A stretch of DNA of 64,000 bases from Herbaspirillum sp. CF444 (GCF_000282135.1 NZ_AKJW01000061.1:62001-126000), one strand, 5' to 3'; positions 37,063-50,405 are shown, numbered from the stretch's first letter. Notes: generated by a model from the sequence alone, not told the origin. Numbers and translations: made by a program.

Positions 37063-40000
37063 ATGTCCGAAGACCAAAAAGACGCTCCCGTGACCACTGG
37101 CCGCCTGGCTGCCGCCTGGCGCATGGCGTGGAGAAGGACATGGAACACCGCGCGAGGGACCTATTGTCATCTCGGCACGGCCACGCGCTGCGTGATCGGC
37201 ATCGCCTTCAAGCTGCTGGTGCTGGGATATTTCATTTTTTGCGCGCTGTTCCTGACGCTGCGCTACGGCATCCTGCCGGAGATCGACCGCTACAAGGGCA
37301 ACATCGAAAAGATCGCTTCCGGCGCCGTCGGCCGCCCGGTCACCATTGCCGACATCGATGCCTCCTGGAACGGTTTGCGGCCGCAACTGAAACTGACGCA
37401 GGTGGTGATCCACGACCAGGCCGGCCAGCCGGCGCTGGCGCTGCCCAGCGTATCTGCGACATTTTCGTGGACCACGGTGCTGGTGGGCGAACTGCGCTTT
37501 GAAAATCTCACCATCACCAGGCCCGATCTGTCGATCCTGCGCGATGCCGCAGGCAAGTTGTTCATTGCGGGGTTGCCGGCGGGAGGCGATACGGACAAAA
37601 GCGGCGGCGCCGACTGGGTGCTGTCGCAACGCGAAATCGTCATCCGCGACGGCAAGATCCGCTGGCGCGACGACAAGCGCGGCGCGCCCGAGCTGGCGCT
37701 CACCGACGTCAACCTGGTGCTGCACAATCAATGGCGCCAGCACCAGCTGGCGCTGAAAGCCACGCCGCCCGCCGACTACGCCGCGCCGCTCGATGTGCGC
37801 GCCAACTTTTACCATCCCGGCTTTTCACGTAAGATTTCCGACGTCACGCGTTGGAAGGGCACCTTGTACGCCGATCTGCGCAATACCGATCTGGCGGTCT
37901 GGAAAGCCTATGTCGATTATCCGCTGGAACTGAACCAGGGCACCGGTTCGGTGCGCGCCTGGCTGGACCTGGACCACACCAAGATCGCCAACTTCACGGC
38001 CGACCTGAGCCTGTCGAATCTGTCCGTGAAGCTCGACAAGAAGCTTGACCCCTTGCAACTGGCCCAGGTCAGCGGCCGCGTATCGGGCAGCGAGATCTAT
38101 GCTCCCGACCTGCAGGACGGCATCCCGACCTTCGGCGCCAACGGGCACAAGCTGACGCTGACCAATTTTTCGCTGCAAACGGTCGATGGCTTCGCGTTGC
38201 CGCCGACGACCATTTCCGAAGTGTTTGAGCCGGCGACGCGTTTCCGTCCCGAAAAGATGCAGGTGGAAGCGAAGCTGCTGGATCTGGAAATGTTGTCGAA
38301 TCTGGGCGCGCGTTTGCCGTTGACGCCGTCGCAGCGCAAGTTGCTCGGCGATCTGTCGCCGCGCGGGCAGCTCAGGAATTTCCTGGTGCAGTGGGAGGGC
38401 GGCTATCCGGATGTGCAGTCCTATCGGCTGCGCGGTGATTTTTCCGGACTTGGCATGTCGCCGCAAGCCGCGCGTCCGGCGGTGGCAAAGACCGCAACCC
38501 AGCCAGGTCGCACCGGCGCGCCGGCCATTCCCGGATTTTCCAATCTGAGCGGACGCATCGACGCCACCGAAAAAGGCGGCATGCTGAACCTGGCGTCGCA
38601 GAATCTCGTGCTGCAGTTCCCGACCGTGTTCGCGGACCCCGATCTCCCGTTTTCCTCGCTGAACCTCAGCAGCCATTGGGAGATGCAAAAGACCGACGCC
38701 GTGATGTTTCATCTCGACAGCATGGCCTTCGTTCAGGACGACATGGCAGGAACGGCGAGCGGCACGCATTTGATTTCGCTGCAGGGAAAATCATCGGGCG
38801 CCATCGACATGAAGGCGAAGCTGTCGACTTTCAATCTGCAAAAACTGGGACGCTTCTTGCCGTTGCATACCGCCAAACCGGCGTCGGACTGGGTTTCCGG
38901 CGCATTGCTGGATGGCCGCGCCACGGATGTCGACATCGTTGCCAAAGGCGATCTGGCCGATTTCCCGTTTCATAACGTCAAGCCGGGCAGCAAGACCAAG
39001 GGCGAGTTCACGGTTTCCGGCAAATTCGAAAAACTCAAGATCAATTACGCTCCTGCGCGTTTCGGCAAAGACGGCAAATCGCCGGATTGGCCGCTGCTGG
39101 AAGACGTCAAAGGGACTGTCTCCATCGATCGCACGCGACTGGAAATCCTGGCCGATTCCGGCAAGACGCATGGCGTGACGGTGTCGGATGTGAAAGCGGT
39201 CATTCCCGATTTGCTGAACGGCGAGTCCGCGCTGGAAATCGACGGCAGCGCGGCCGGCGCGATGGCGGATTTTCTTGAGTACGTCAAGGACAGCCCGGTG
39301 ACGCGCTGGATCGGCAATTTCACCGAAGACAGCAAGTCGACCGGCAACGCAAAATTACTGTTGAAGTTCCAGCTTCCTTTGCATCACATCGTCGATGCCA
39401 AGGCCGAGGGCAGCCTGCAATTCCTGAATAACGACATTGCTTTGCTGGCGGATTTGCCGACCGTGTATCGGACCAATGGCAAGCTGGAATTCAACGAAAA
39501 AGGTTTCAACATTCCGGGCATCAAGGGCGTCTTTCTGAACGAGCCGGTGAGCATTGCCGGTGGAACGCAGCACGACGGCAATACGCTGGTGAAGGTCGAT
39601 GGCTCGGTGACTGCCGACGGCCTGCGCAAGGCGTATCCGCAGCCGGTCCTGCAACGCCTGCTGGAACGCCTGAACGGCTCGTCGCGCTACAGCGCAACGA
39701 TTGCAGTGCGTCAGCACCAACCGGAAATTACGATTGAGTCGAACCTGCAGGGACTGGGGCTGAATCTGCCGATGCCATTGCAAAAATCGGCAAACGAAAG
39801 CTGGCCGCTGAAGTTTGAACTCAACGGTGTAAATTCCGCCGATCCGCTGATTCATCGCGATGAAATCCGCTTGTCGCTGGGTTCTGTCTTGTCGGCGCGC
39901 TATCGCCGGCAAAAGCTGCTGGGCAACCAGGCTGAATGGCAAGTGCTGAGCGGCGGCATCGGTATCGGCCAGCCGGCGCCGCAGCCGGATAACGGCTTGG

Positions 40001-41259
40001 CGCTGCATGCCGACGCCAAGTCAATGAATATCGATGATTGGACCGCGTTCCGCACCGCGATGACCAAGGAAGCGGATGGCAGCGCAAGTGGCGCACAGGC
40101 CGCGCCCGGCACCGGCATGAATGCCTATCTTGAGCCGGATGTCGTAGCCTTGCGCGCGACCGAACTGACGGCCATGGGCAAGAAGCTCGACAATGTGGTG
40201 ATCGGCGCGTCGCATCAGAACAAGAGTTGGCAGGTCAATATCGCCTCCGACCAGGCCAGCGGTTACGCCACCTGGAATGAGTCGAACAGCGGTCGCGGCA
40301 TGGGGCGCGTGACGGCGCGCCTGGCCACGCTCAATATCCAGAAGGGCGCCGGCAACGACGCCAATGATGCATTGGAAAGCAATAGCGACGCCGTCAGCCG
40401 GATTCCCGCGTTGGATATCATTGCCGAAAATTTTCAGCTGTTCGGTAAAAAACTGGGGCGGCTTGAACTCAATGCCAACAACGTGCGCGTGAGCGTGGGC
40501 AGCGAATGGCGCATCAACAAACTGACGCTGATCAATCCGGATGCCGAACTGCGCGCGGCGGGCAACTGGATGTCCTTCGACAAGAACAACACGTCCAACC
40601 TGACCTATGCGCTGGACATCAACGACGCCGGCAAGCTGCTGGAGCGTTTCGGTTTCGTCGGCGTGGTGCGCGGCGGCAAAGGCAAACTGGATGGCGACGT
40701 GAGCTGGAAGGGCTTGCCGTTTTCTCTCGACATTCCGACGCTGAGCGGGCAGGTGCACATGGACGTGCATACAGGCCAGTTCCTCAAGGTCGATCCGGGC
40801 GCCGCCAAGCTGCTGGGCGTGCTCAATCTGCAAGCCTTGCCGCGCCGGCTGGCATTGGATTTCCGCGATGTGTTTTCGGAAGGCTTTGCGTTCGACAATA
40901 TCGTCGGTACTGCTTCCATCGTCCAGGGCATCGCCACCACCGACAATCTGAAGATGACCGGCGTCGCGGCTTCGGTGTTGATGAATGGTTCGGCCGACAT
41001 CGCCAAGGAAACGCAGAACCTGCATTTGGTGGTGATCCCTGAAGTCAATCTCGGCACGGCATCGCTGGTGGCGCTGGCGATCAATCCGGTGGTCGGCGTC
41101 GGGACTTTCCTGGCGCAGCTGTTCCTGCGCAACCCGCTGATGAAGACGCTGACCTTTGAATATAATGTAAGCGGGCCCTGGAGCGATCCGCAGGTCGTCA
41201 AGCAGGAGCGCACTTCCGACGCCGGCGCAAACTCGAATGCAAAACCTGCCGCCAAATAA
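37063..41259 (+). CDS. yhdP: YhdP-family AsmA-like phospholipid-transport protein
   Basis: A 1398-aa envelope protein with one N-terminal membrane helix (about residues 44-66) and a very long periplasmic part predicted to be a beta-rich groove. TamB/YhdP/AsmA proteins bridge the periplasm and move phospholipids to the outer membrane. The DUF3971-like start (RPVTIADIDASWNGLRPQLKLTQVVIHD) and the C-terminal AsmA-like block (GKLDGDVSWKGLPFSLDIPTLSGQVHMD ... NPLMKTLTFEYNVSGPWSDP) are present. The ATG at 37063 is preferred over a TTG one codon upstream. Upstream of the Nit-type amidase and tldD genes. Confidence 0.9.
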   Translation: MSEDQKDAPVTTGRLAAAWRMAWRRTWNTARGTYCHLGTATRCVIGIAFKLLVLGYFIFCALFLTLRYGILPEIDRYKGNIEKIASGAVGRPVTIADIDASWNGLRPQLKLTQVVIHDQAGQPALALPSVSATFSWTTVLVGELRFENLTITRPDLSILRDAAGKLFIAGLPAGGDTDKSGGADWVLSQREIVIRDGKIRWRDDKRGAPELALTDVNLVLHNQWRQHQLALKATPPADYAAPLDVRANFYHPGFSRKISDVTRWKGTLYADLRNTDLAVWKAYVDYPLELNQGTGSVRAWLDLDHTKIANFTADLSLSNLSVKLDKKLDPLQLAQVSGRVSGSEIYAPDLQDGIPTFGANGHKLTLTNFSLQTVDGFALPPTTISEVFEPATRFRPEKMQVEAKLLDLEMLSNLGARLPLTPSQRKLLGDLSPRGQLRNFLVQWEGGYPDVQSYRLRGDFSGLGMSPQAARPAVAKTATQPGRTGAPAIPGFSNLSGRIDATEKGGMLNLASQNLVLQFPTVFADPDLPFSSLNLSSHWEMQKTDAVMFHLDSMAFVQDDMAGTASGTHLISLQGKSSGAIDMKAKLSTFNLQKLGRFLPLHTAKPASDWVSGALLDGRATDVDIVAKGDLADFPFHNVKPGSKTKGEFTVSGKFEKLKINYAPARFGKDGKSPDWPLLEDVKGTVSIDRTRLEILADSGKTHGVTVSDVKAVIPDLLNGESALEIDGSAAGAMADFLEYVKDSPVTRWIGNFTEDSKSTGNAKLLLKFQLPLHHIVDAKAEGSLQFLNNDIALLADLPTVYRTNGKLEFNEKGFNIPGIKGVFLNEPVSIAGGTQHDGNTLVKVDGSVTADGLRKAYPQPVLQRLLERLNGSSRYSATIAVRQHQPEITIESNLQGLGLNLPMPLQKSANESWPLKFELNGVNSADPLIHRDEIRLSLGSVLSARYRRQKLLGNQAEWQVLSGGIGIGQPAPQPDNGLALHADAKSMNIDDWTAFRTAMTKEADGSASGAQAAPGTGMNAYLEPDVVALRATELTAMGKKLDNVVIGASHQNKSWQVNIASDQASGYATWNESNSGRGMGRVTARLATLNIQKGAGNDANDALESNSDAVSRIPALDIIAENFQLFGKKLGRLELNANNVRVSVGSEWRINKLTLINPDAELRAAGNWMSFDKNNTSNLTYALDINDAGKLLERFGFVGVVRGGKGKLDGDVSWKGLPFSLDIPTLSGQVHMDVHTGQFLKVDPGAAKLLGVLNLQALPRRLALDFRDVFSEGFAFDNIVGTASIVQGIATTDNLKMTGVAASVLMNGSADIAKETQNLHLVVIPEVNLGTASLVALAINPVVGVGTFLAQLFLRNPLMKTLTFEYNVSGPWSDPQVVKQERTSDAGANSNAKPAAK

Positions 41260-41333
41260 CCGCGTCCTGCCGTTCCGCGTTATATCGAGACCCCGCATCC
41301 GGGTTTCACAATCGATTTCCAGAAGAGGATGAC

Positions 41334-42140
41334 ATGAACGAATCCTGCAAAGTCGCGGCGATACAAATGGTGTCGACGCCTGAGGTCGAACAGAATTTCG
41401 CCGCCGCAAGCAAACTGGTTGCACAGGCCGCGCAGCAGGGCGCGCAGCTGGTGTTGTTGCCGGAATACTGGCCCATCATGGGCATGCACGAGAAAGCCAA
41501 GCTGGAGCATGCCGAACAGGACAGCGCCGGCAAGATTCAGGATTTCATGGCCGCGCTGGCGCGCGAGCACAAGATCTGGCTGATCGGCGGCACGCTGCCG
41601 CTGGCCTCCGGCGAAGAAGGCAAGGTGCTCAATACTTCGCTGGTCTACGATCCGGGCGGCAAGCGCGTCGCCCGCTACGACAAGATCCACCTGTTCAGCT
41701 TCGTGCGCGGCGAAGAGGCTTACGACGAAGCGCGCACCATCGTCTACGGCAACGATGTGCGGAGTTTCGAGGCGCCGTTCGGCAAGGTCGGTCTGTCGGT
41801 GTGCTACGACCTGCGTTTTCCCGAGCTGTATCGCGCCATGGGCGATTGCGCGCTGATCGTGGTGCCGGCGGCATTCACCTATACCACCGGGCAGGCGCAC
41901 TGGGAATTGTTGCTGCGCGCCCGCGCCATCGAGAACCAGTGCTACATCCTCGCATCCGCCCAGGGCGGTAAGCACGTCAACGGTCGCCGTACCTGGGGCC
42001 ACAGCATGCTGATCGATCCCTGGGGCGAGATAATCGGCGTCCTGCCGGAGGGCGAAGGCCTTGTTATCGGCGACATCGACCCCCATCGTCTACAATACGT
42101 ACGTGAAAGCCTGCCTGCGCTCAAGCATCGCAAGCTCTGA
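41334..42140 (+). CDS. Nit-family carbon-nitrogen hydrolase (probable deaminated-glutathione amidase)
   Basis: A 268-aa nitrilase-superfamily amidase with the catalytic triad E44 (LPEYWP), K117 (YDKIHLF) and C157 ([10 protein letters not shown]). The Nit1/NitB branch hydrolyses deaminated glutathione or omega-amides as metabolite repair; the exact substrate is inferred. It lies 74 nt after yhdP and 37 nt before tldD on the same strand, a gene order often seen in Burkholderiales. AGAGGA precedes the ATG. Confidence 0.9.
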   Translation: MNESCKVAAIQMVSTPEVEQNFAAASKLVAQAAQQGAQLVLLPEYWPIMGMHEKAKLEHAEQDSAGKIQDFMAALAREHKIWLIGGTLPLASGEEGKVLNTSLVYDPGGKRVARYDKIHLFSFVRGEEAYDEARTIVYGNDVRSFEAPFGKVGLSVCYDLRFPELYRAMGDCALIVVPAAFTYTTGQAHWELLLRARAIENQCYILASAQGGKHVNGRRTWGHSMLIDPWGEIIGVLPEGEGLVIGDIDPHRLQYVRESLPALKHRKL

Positions 42141-42177
42141 GCGCCAAATAAGTTGTCGCAAATCAAATAAATTATTT

Positions 42178-43638
<1,461 letters not shown>

Positions 43639-43799
43639 ATTGTGTATTAATGGCATTGAGTGACGGTTTAAATGCAAAAAAACCTCATTCAATGCGGTTT
43701 TTGTGAAAAATTAATGGCCGGTGTTGCCAAAGCCGGGAAATTGTTGCATCATCGTTTTTCGTTGGAACTGATAGCCTCAAATCACTCACACAGAGAACC
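43639..43799. other. tldD-aroG intergenic segment before the leader peptide
   Basis: It contains a stem made from GCATTGAGTG (around 43653) and CATTCAATGC (around 43686), followed by GGTTTTTGTG, a possible weak tldD terminator. The aroG leader promoter should lie between about 43730 and 43790; TTGCAT at 43744 is a possible -35 box. Confidence 0.4.
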
Positions 43800-43883
43800 A
43801 TGTCTTTCGCCCGCGCTTACTTCTTTTATTTTTACTTTAGCTATTCCAGCCCCACGGCGGTGAAAAGCGGTAAGCGTTCGTAA
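43800..43883 (+). CDS. Phe/Tyr-rich leader peptide of aroG (attenuator)
   Basis: A 27-codon reading frame whose start reads MSFARAYFFYFYFSY: four Tyr and five further Phe codons, counting from residue 3, within 15 codons. It ends 24 nt before a strong terminator and lies upstream of the DAHP synthase gene, the first step of aromatic amino acid synthesis. Ribosome stalling at the aromatic codons when Tyr or Phe is scarce should free GGCGGT (43856-43861) to pair with ACCGCC (43912-43917) and prevent the terminator. AGAGA lies before the ATG. Confidence 0.82.
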   Translation: MSFARAYFFYFYFSYSSPTAVKSGKRS

Positions 43884-43906
43884 GCAGAGACCAAACCGAA
43901 TTTTCT

Positions 43907-43937
43907 AAAAAACCGCCAGTGATGGCGGTTTTTTTTT
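43907..43937 (+). terminator. Attenuator terminator upstream of aroG
   Basis: AAAAAACCGCCA pairs with TGGCGGTTTTTT around GTGA and continues in T. ACCGCC of the left arm can instead pair with GGCGGT near the end of the leader peptide, giving an antiterminator. It sits 45 nt before the aroG ATG. Confidence 0.85.
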
Positions 43938-43981
43938 ACCCGTTCGAATTCACCAAATTCAGATTGCAATCAGGAGAAAAA

Positions 43982-45046
43982 ATGCCGCGCACCGACGATC
44001 TACGCATCAGAGAAATGAAAGAACTGACACCCCCATCGCATTTGATCCGCGAATTCGGCGGCAGCGAAAAAGTCGAGAACACGACGGCAGAGTGCCGCAC
44101 CGCCTTGCATCGCATCTTGCACGGCCAGGACGACCGCGTCATGGTCGTGATCGGCCCCTGCTCCATCCACGACACCAAGGCCGCGATGGAATACGCCCGT
44201 CGCCTGGTGGTCGAGCGCGAACGCCTGAAGGGAGAGCTGGAAATCGTCATGCGCGTCTACTTCGAAAAGCCGCGCACCACGGTCGGCTGGAAGGGCCTGA
44301 TCAACGACCCGTACATGGACAACAGCTTCCGCATCAACGACGGCCTGCGCACCGCGCGCGAGCTGCTGCTCAACATCAATGAGCTGGGCCTGCCCGCCGG
44401 CACCGAATTCCTCGACGTGATCAGCCCGCAATACATTGCCGACCTGATCAGCTGGGGCGCCATCGGCGCGCGCACCACCGAGTCGCAGGTACACCGCGAA
44501 CTGGCGTCCGGCTTGTCGTGCCCGGTCGGCTTCAAGAACGGCACTGACGGCAACATCAAGATCGCCGTCGATGCCATCAAGGCGGCGTCGCAGTCTCACC
44601 ATTTCCTGTCGGTCACCAAGGGCGGCCACTCGGCCATCGTTTCGACCGCCGGCAATGAGGATTGCCACATCATCCTGCGCGGCGGCAAGGCGCCGAACTA
44701 CGACGCCGCCAGCGTGGAAGCGGCCTGCCAGGACATCGCCAAGAGCGGCCTGGCGGCGCGCCTGATGATCGACGCCTCGCACGCCAACAGCTCGAAGAAG
44801 CCGGAGAATCAAATCCCCGTCTGCGCCGACATCGCCGGCCAGATCGCCGGCGGCGACACCCGCATCGTCGGCGTGATGGTCGAATCCCATCTGGTCGCCG
44901 GCCGCCAGGATCTGGTGCCGGGCAAGGAACTGACCTACGGCCAGTCGATCACCGACGGCTGCATCGACTGGGAAGAAAGCCTGGGCGTGCTGCAAGGTCT
45001 GGCGGATGCGGTCAAGCAACGTCGTCTGATCGGCGACAAGGAGTAA
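43982..45046 (+). CDS. aroG: 3-deoxy-7-phosphoheptulonate synthase (class I)
   Basis: A 354-aa DAHP synthase that condenses phosphoenolpyruvate with erythrose-4-phosphate, opening the shikimate pathway. VMVVIGPCSIHD, the KPRTTVGWKGLINDP loop and the metal/substrate segment IDASHANSSKKPENQ are visible. AGGAG precedes ATG 43982, excluding a longer reading through the terminator. The upstream Phe/Tyr leader suggests that the level of these amino acids sets its transcription, besides feedback inhibition. A terminator follows at 45081. Confidence 0.95.
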   Translation: MPRTDDLRIREMKELTPPSHLIREFGGSEKVENTTAECRTALHRILHGQDDRVMVVIGPCSIHDTKAAMEYARRLVVERERLKGELEIVMRVYFEKPRTTVGWKGLINDPYMDNSFRINDGLRTARELLLNINELGLPAGTEFLDVISPQYIADLISWGAIGARTTESQVHRELASGLSCPVGFKNGTDGNIKIAVDAIKAASQSHHFLSVTKGGHSAIVSTAGNEDCHIILRGGKAPNYDAASVEAACQDIAKSGLAARLMIDASHANSSKKPENQIPVCADIAGQIAGGDTRIVGVMVESHLVAGRQDLVPGKELTYGQSITDGCIDWEESLGVLQGLADAVKQRRLIGDKE

Positions 45047-45080
45047 GGTCGATCCGTTTGCAATATGCTTGCACGCAACG

Positions 45081-45107
45081 AAAAGCCCCGCATGCCGGGG
45101 CTTTTTT
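45081..45107 (+). terminator. Terminator downstream of aroG
   Basis: AAAAGCCCCG / CGGGGCTTTT around CATGC with a continuing T-run. Confidence 0.88.
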
Positions 45108-45205
45108 TCATTCCGGCACCGTATCTCGGCTTGGCTTTCCGTCAACTTGATTTTTGAGATGCAGGGTGCACAATGAGCGTCCTGATTTCATCAAAGGAGA
45201 CAAGC

Positions 45206-45697
45206 ATGGCCACTTCTTCCCAAGTCAAGCCCATCCCCGACGGCATGCATGCGCTGACGCCGCATCTCGTCTGCGCCGGGGCGGCGCAAGCCATCGAATT
45301 TTACAAGCAGGCCTTCGGCGCCGTTGAACTGGCGCGGCTGCCGGGGCCGGACGGCAAGCTCATGCACGCGTTGGTGCGCATCGGCGATTCGTCGTTGATG
45401 CTGGTCGATGAAATGCCCGAATGGGGCTCGCGCGGTCCGCGCCTGCTGGGCGGTTCGCCGGTCACCATCCATCTCTACGTCGAAGACGTCGATGCCGTGT
45501 TTGCCCAGGCGCAGTCCGCCGGCGCCAAAGTGATGATGCCGCTGGCCGACATGTTCTGGGGCGACCGCTATGGCCAGCTAGAAGATCCGTTCGGCCATCG
45601 CTGGTCGGTCGCCACGCATCAGCGCGACCTGTCGCCGGCCGACATCAAGGAAGCGATGGACAACATGAGCAAGGAGCAAAAGATGCAATGCGGTTGA
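45206..45697 (+). CDS. VOC (glyoxalase/PhnB-like) family protein
   Basis: A 163-aa protein of the vicinal-oxygen-chelate fold with paired beta-alpha-beta-beta-beta modules: LTPHLVCAGAAQAIEFYKQAFGAVEL at the front and HLYVEDVDAVFAQAQSAGAKVMMPLADMFWGDRYGQLEDPFGHRW at the back, as in PhnB-type proteins of unknown substrate. AAAGGAGA before ATG 45206 fixes the start. Monocistronic between two terminators. Confidence 0.85.
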   Translation: MATSSQVKPIPDGMHALTPHLVCAGAAQAIEFYKQAFGAVELARLPGPDGKLMHALVRIGDSSLMLVDEMPEWGSRGPRLLGGSPVTIHLYVEDVDAVFAQAQSAGAKVMMPLADMFWGDRYGQLEDPFGHRWSVATHQRDLSPADIKEAMDNMSKEQKMQCG

Positions 45698-45725
45698 TTG
45701 CGAGAGAGAAAGCGCGCAGCAATAA

Positions 45726-45751
45726 AAAACGCCGGCATGAACCGGCGTTTT
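45726..45751. terminator. Terminator between the VOC gene and yajQ (convergent)
   Basis: AAAACGCCGG / CCGGCGTTTT around CATGAA, with T-rich sequence after it on the plus strand and A-rich before it, so it can serve both convergent genes. Confidence 0.8.
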
Positions 45752-45772
45752 CTTTTCGTTCCGGCAATACCT

Positions 45773-46258
45773 TCAGTCGCGGAAATTGTTGAATTCCAGC
45801 GGCAGATCCTTGATCTCCTTGCGCAGCATCGCCATGGCGGCTTGCAAGTCGTCGCGCTTGGCGCCGGTCACGCGCACGGCGTCGCCCTGGATGCTGGCCT
45901 GCACCTTCATCTTGCTGTCCTTGATGACGCGCACGATCTTTTTTGCATCTTCCGTCTCGATGCCGTTCTTGACCTTGATGACTTGCTTGACCTTGTCGCC
46001 GCCGATCTTTTCGATCTTGCCATGGTCGAGGAAACGCACGTCGACGTTGCGCTTGGTCATCTTGTTGGTCAGCACGTCGCGCACCTGGCCCAACTGAAAC
46101 TCGGAATCGGCATAGGCGGTCAGATCGCGTTCCTTTTGTTCGACGCGGGCGTCGCTGCCCTTGAAGTCGAAGCGGGTGGTGATTTCCTTGTTGGCCTGGT
46201 CGACGGCATTCTTGACTTCAACCAAGTTGGCTTCGGAGACGGTATCAAACGATGGCAT
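45773..46258 (-). CDS. yajQ: YajQ-family nucleotide-binding protein
   Basis: A 161-aa protein that starts [22 protein letters not shown] and contains [11 protein letters not shown] and [29 protein letters not shown]. YajQ proteins bind nucleotides, and some Xanthomonas and Pseudomonas members bind cyclic-di-GMP. The ATG at 46258 gives the canonical start. Divergent from murB. Confidence 0.94.
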   Translation of the reverse strand: MPSFDTVSEANLVEVKNAVDQANKEITTRFDFKGSDARVEQKERDLTAYADSEFQLGQVRDVLTNKMTKRNVDVRFLDHGKIEKIGGDKVKQVIKVKNGIETEDAKKIVRVIKDSKMKVQASIQGDAVRVTGAKRDDLQAAMAMLRKEIKDLPLEFNNFRD

Positions 46259-46388
46259 GGCGATTTCCTTTATGTCCTGTGGGCGCGCGCAAAGCGGAAG
46301 CAGGGGCGCTTGCACCCGAAAGACGTGATTTTAACGGACAACCGCGATTGCGGCTACGTCCGCCAGTGCAGGCTATAATCCTGCGCTT

Positions 46389-47414
46389 ATGTTTCCCATT
46401 CCAGTACAGCGGGATTTTTCCCTGCGCCATCTCAATACCTTCGGCATCGACGCCAAAGCGGCCGCCTACTTGCCGGTCGACAGCGTCGATACTTTGCTCG
46501 CAGTGAAAAACGACAAGGAATTGTCGGTATTGCCGCGCCTGATTCTCGGCGGCGGCAGCAATTTATTGCTGACCCAGGATTTTCCCGGCCTGGTGCTGCA
46601 CATGCGCGGCGCCGGCATGCGTATCGTCAACGAGGACGAAGAGTTCGTCTACGTGACGGCGGCGGCGGGGGAAAACTGGCACCGTTTCGTGCAATGGTCG
46701 CTGGACCTTGGCCTGGGCGGGCTGGAGAACTTATCCCTGATTCCCGGTAGCGTCGGCGCCGCGCCGATCCAGAACATCGGCGCATACGGCGTCGAAGTGA
46801 AAGATCGTTTTCACAGCCTGACGGCTTTCGATTTCATCGACGGCAAGACGTTTACGCTGGATAACGCGGCATGCCGCTTTGCTTACCGCGACAGCATTTT
46901 CAAACAGGAATTGCGCGAGCATGCCGTGGTGCTCGATGTGACGTTTGCCTTGCCCAAGCAATGGCAAGCCAACATGAACTATGCGGACGTCATGCAGGAA
47001 TTGTCGCTGCGACAAATCACCGCGCCGTCGCCGCGCGACATTGCCGATGCGGTCATCGCCATCCGCACGCGCAAGCTGCCGGATCCGGCGCAGATCGGCA
47101 ACGCCGGCAGCTTCTTCAAGAATCCCATCGTGCCGGCGCAACAGCGCGAGTCTTTGCTGGCGCAACATCCGCAACTGATGAGCTACGCCCAGCCCGATGG
47201 CAGCTACAAGCTGGCTGCCGGTTGGCTGATCGATCAATGCGGCTGGAAGGGCAGGTCGCTGGGCGCGGCCGGCGTGTATGAAAAGCAGGCGTTGGTGCTG
47301 GTCAATCGCGGCGGCGCCAGCGGCAAGGAAATCGCGGCGCTGGCGCAGGCCATCCAGGCTGACGTGCAGGCCAGATTCGGCGTGATGCTGGAGCCGGAGC
47401 CGGTGTTTATCTGA
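46389..47414 (+). CDS. murB: UDP-N-acetylenolpyruvoylglucosamine reductase
   Basis: FAD- and NADPH-dependent enzyme (341 aa) that forms UDP-MurNAc in peptidoglycan synthesis. The FAD-binding segment LILGGGSNLLL, the LSLIPGSVGAAPIQNIGAYG motif, GSFFKNP with the catalytic Ser and the C-terminal LEPEPVFI are present, as in the E. coli-type (type I) enzyme. Full length; ends at a bidirectional terminator facing ppnP. Confidence 0.96.
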   Translation: MFPIPVQRDFSLRHLNTFGIDAKAAAYLPVDSVDTLLAVKNDKELSVLPRLILGGGSNLLLTQDFPGLVLHMRGAGMRIVNEDEEFVYVTAAAGENWHRFVQWSLDLGLGGLENLSLIPGSVGAAPIQNIGAYGVEVKDRFHSLTAFDFIDGKTFTLDNAACRFAYRDSIFKQELREHAVVLDVTFALPKQWQANMNYADVMQELSLRQITAPSPRDIADAVIAIRTRKLPDPAQIGNAGSFFKNPIVPAQQRESLLAQHPQLMSYAQPDGSYKLAAGWLIDQCGWKGRSLGAAGVYEKQALVLVNRGGASGKEIAALAQAIQADVQARFGVMLEPEPVFI

Positions 47415-47436
47415 TCGCTTCCGGCGAACAGGCAAT

Positions 47437-47472
47437 AAAAAACGCGGCCAGGTTTCCCCGGCCGCGTTTTTT
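47437..47472. terminator. Bidirectional terminator between murB and ppnP
   Basis: Thirteen-base arms AAAAAACGCGGCC and GGCCGCGTTTTTT lie between convergent genes, with T-runs on both strands. Confidence 0.9.
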
Positions 47473-47506
47473 ATTTGCTGCGTGCGTGCTTTACAGATTT
47501 CTCTGA

Positions 47507-47821
47507 TCAGCCGAAGTGGCAGACGTAGTCCACGGTCTCGGTCACTTCGATCTCGAAGCTGGAGTTGCCCGGGACGTTGAAGCTGGTGCCGGCGGCGTAG
47601 GTCTTCCAGGCTTCTTCGCCTTTCAGGCGGACGTTGCAGCTGCCGCCGTTGATTTCCATGATTTCCGGTGCGCCGGTATTGAAGGTCAGCGAGGACGGCA
47701 GGATCACGCCCAGCGTCTTCCTGGTGCCGTCGGCGAAGATCACGGTGTGCGAAACGCACTTGCCGTCGAAGTAAACATTGCCCTTTTTGAGGACGGTAAC
47801 GTTGTCGAATTGAGTCGTCAT
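47507..47821 (-). CDS. ppnP: Pyrimidine/purine nucleoside phosphorylase
   Basis: A 104-aa cupin-fold protein (DUF1255) that phosphorolyses several nucleosides. [38 protein letters not shown] and the terminal TVDYVCHFG are characteristic. It is 30 nt downstream of argG on the same strand and may share its transcript. Confidence 0.93.
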   Translation of the reverse strand: MTTQFDNVTVLKKGNVYFDGKCVSHTVIFADGTRKTLGVILPSSLTFNTGAPEIMEINGGSCNVRLKGEEAWKTYAAGTSFNVPGNSSFEIEVTETVDYVCHFG

Positions 47822-47851
47822 GTTGTCTTGTTTCGGTTGAGGGTTGCGTGA

Positions 47852-50151
<2,300 letters not shown>

Positions 50152-50185
50152 AAATAAAAACGGCGGCCAGTGGCGCCTGCCGCCG
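50152..50185 (-). promoter_or_regulatory. Terminator-like hairpin abutting the argF start codon
   Basis: On the minus strand CGGCGGC ... GCCGCCG (50161-50185) is followed by TTTTTATTT (50152-50160) and then directly by the argF ATG. It has the form of an intrinsic terminator or attenuator in a short leader. A perfect TATAAT lies about 18 nt upstream (minus strand, 50203-50208), so the argF transcript would begin just before this hairpin. Confidence 0.55.
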
Positions 50186-50405
50186 ATTGTTGTAACTGCT
50201 TCAATTATAAGGGATTTGGGTTAAAAAGATACCTAAAAGGGACGCTTCCGAATGGCCTGTTGAGTGCTGTTTCTGCCGTGAATCCATGCTGAACCATGCT
50301 GTTTTTGACGCCCGGAGAGCGCCGCTCCGGGATGTCTCACGAGGTTTTTGTTCGCCTGATGTTGCAATTCTGTCAATGCAGGGACAGGCAAAACCGGCTT
50401 CCAGG

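Noticed and set aside
43672-43863. 63-codon plus-strand frame (starts MQKNLIQCGF) overlapping the aroG leader peptide
   Set aside because: It is in another frame than the aromatic-rich leader, lacks a ribosome-binding site and spans a hairpin; the 27-codon leader explains the region better.
50311-50331. Hairpin CCCGGAG/CTCCGGG downstream of rsgA as its terminator
   Set aside because: The stem is good but no T-run follows on the minus strand, so it was not listed as a terminator.
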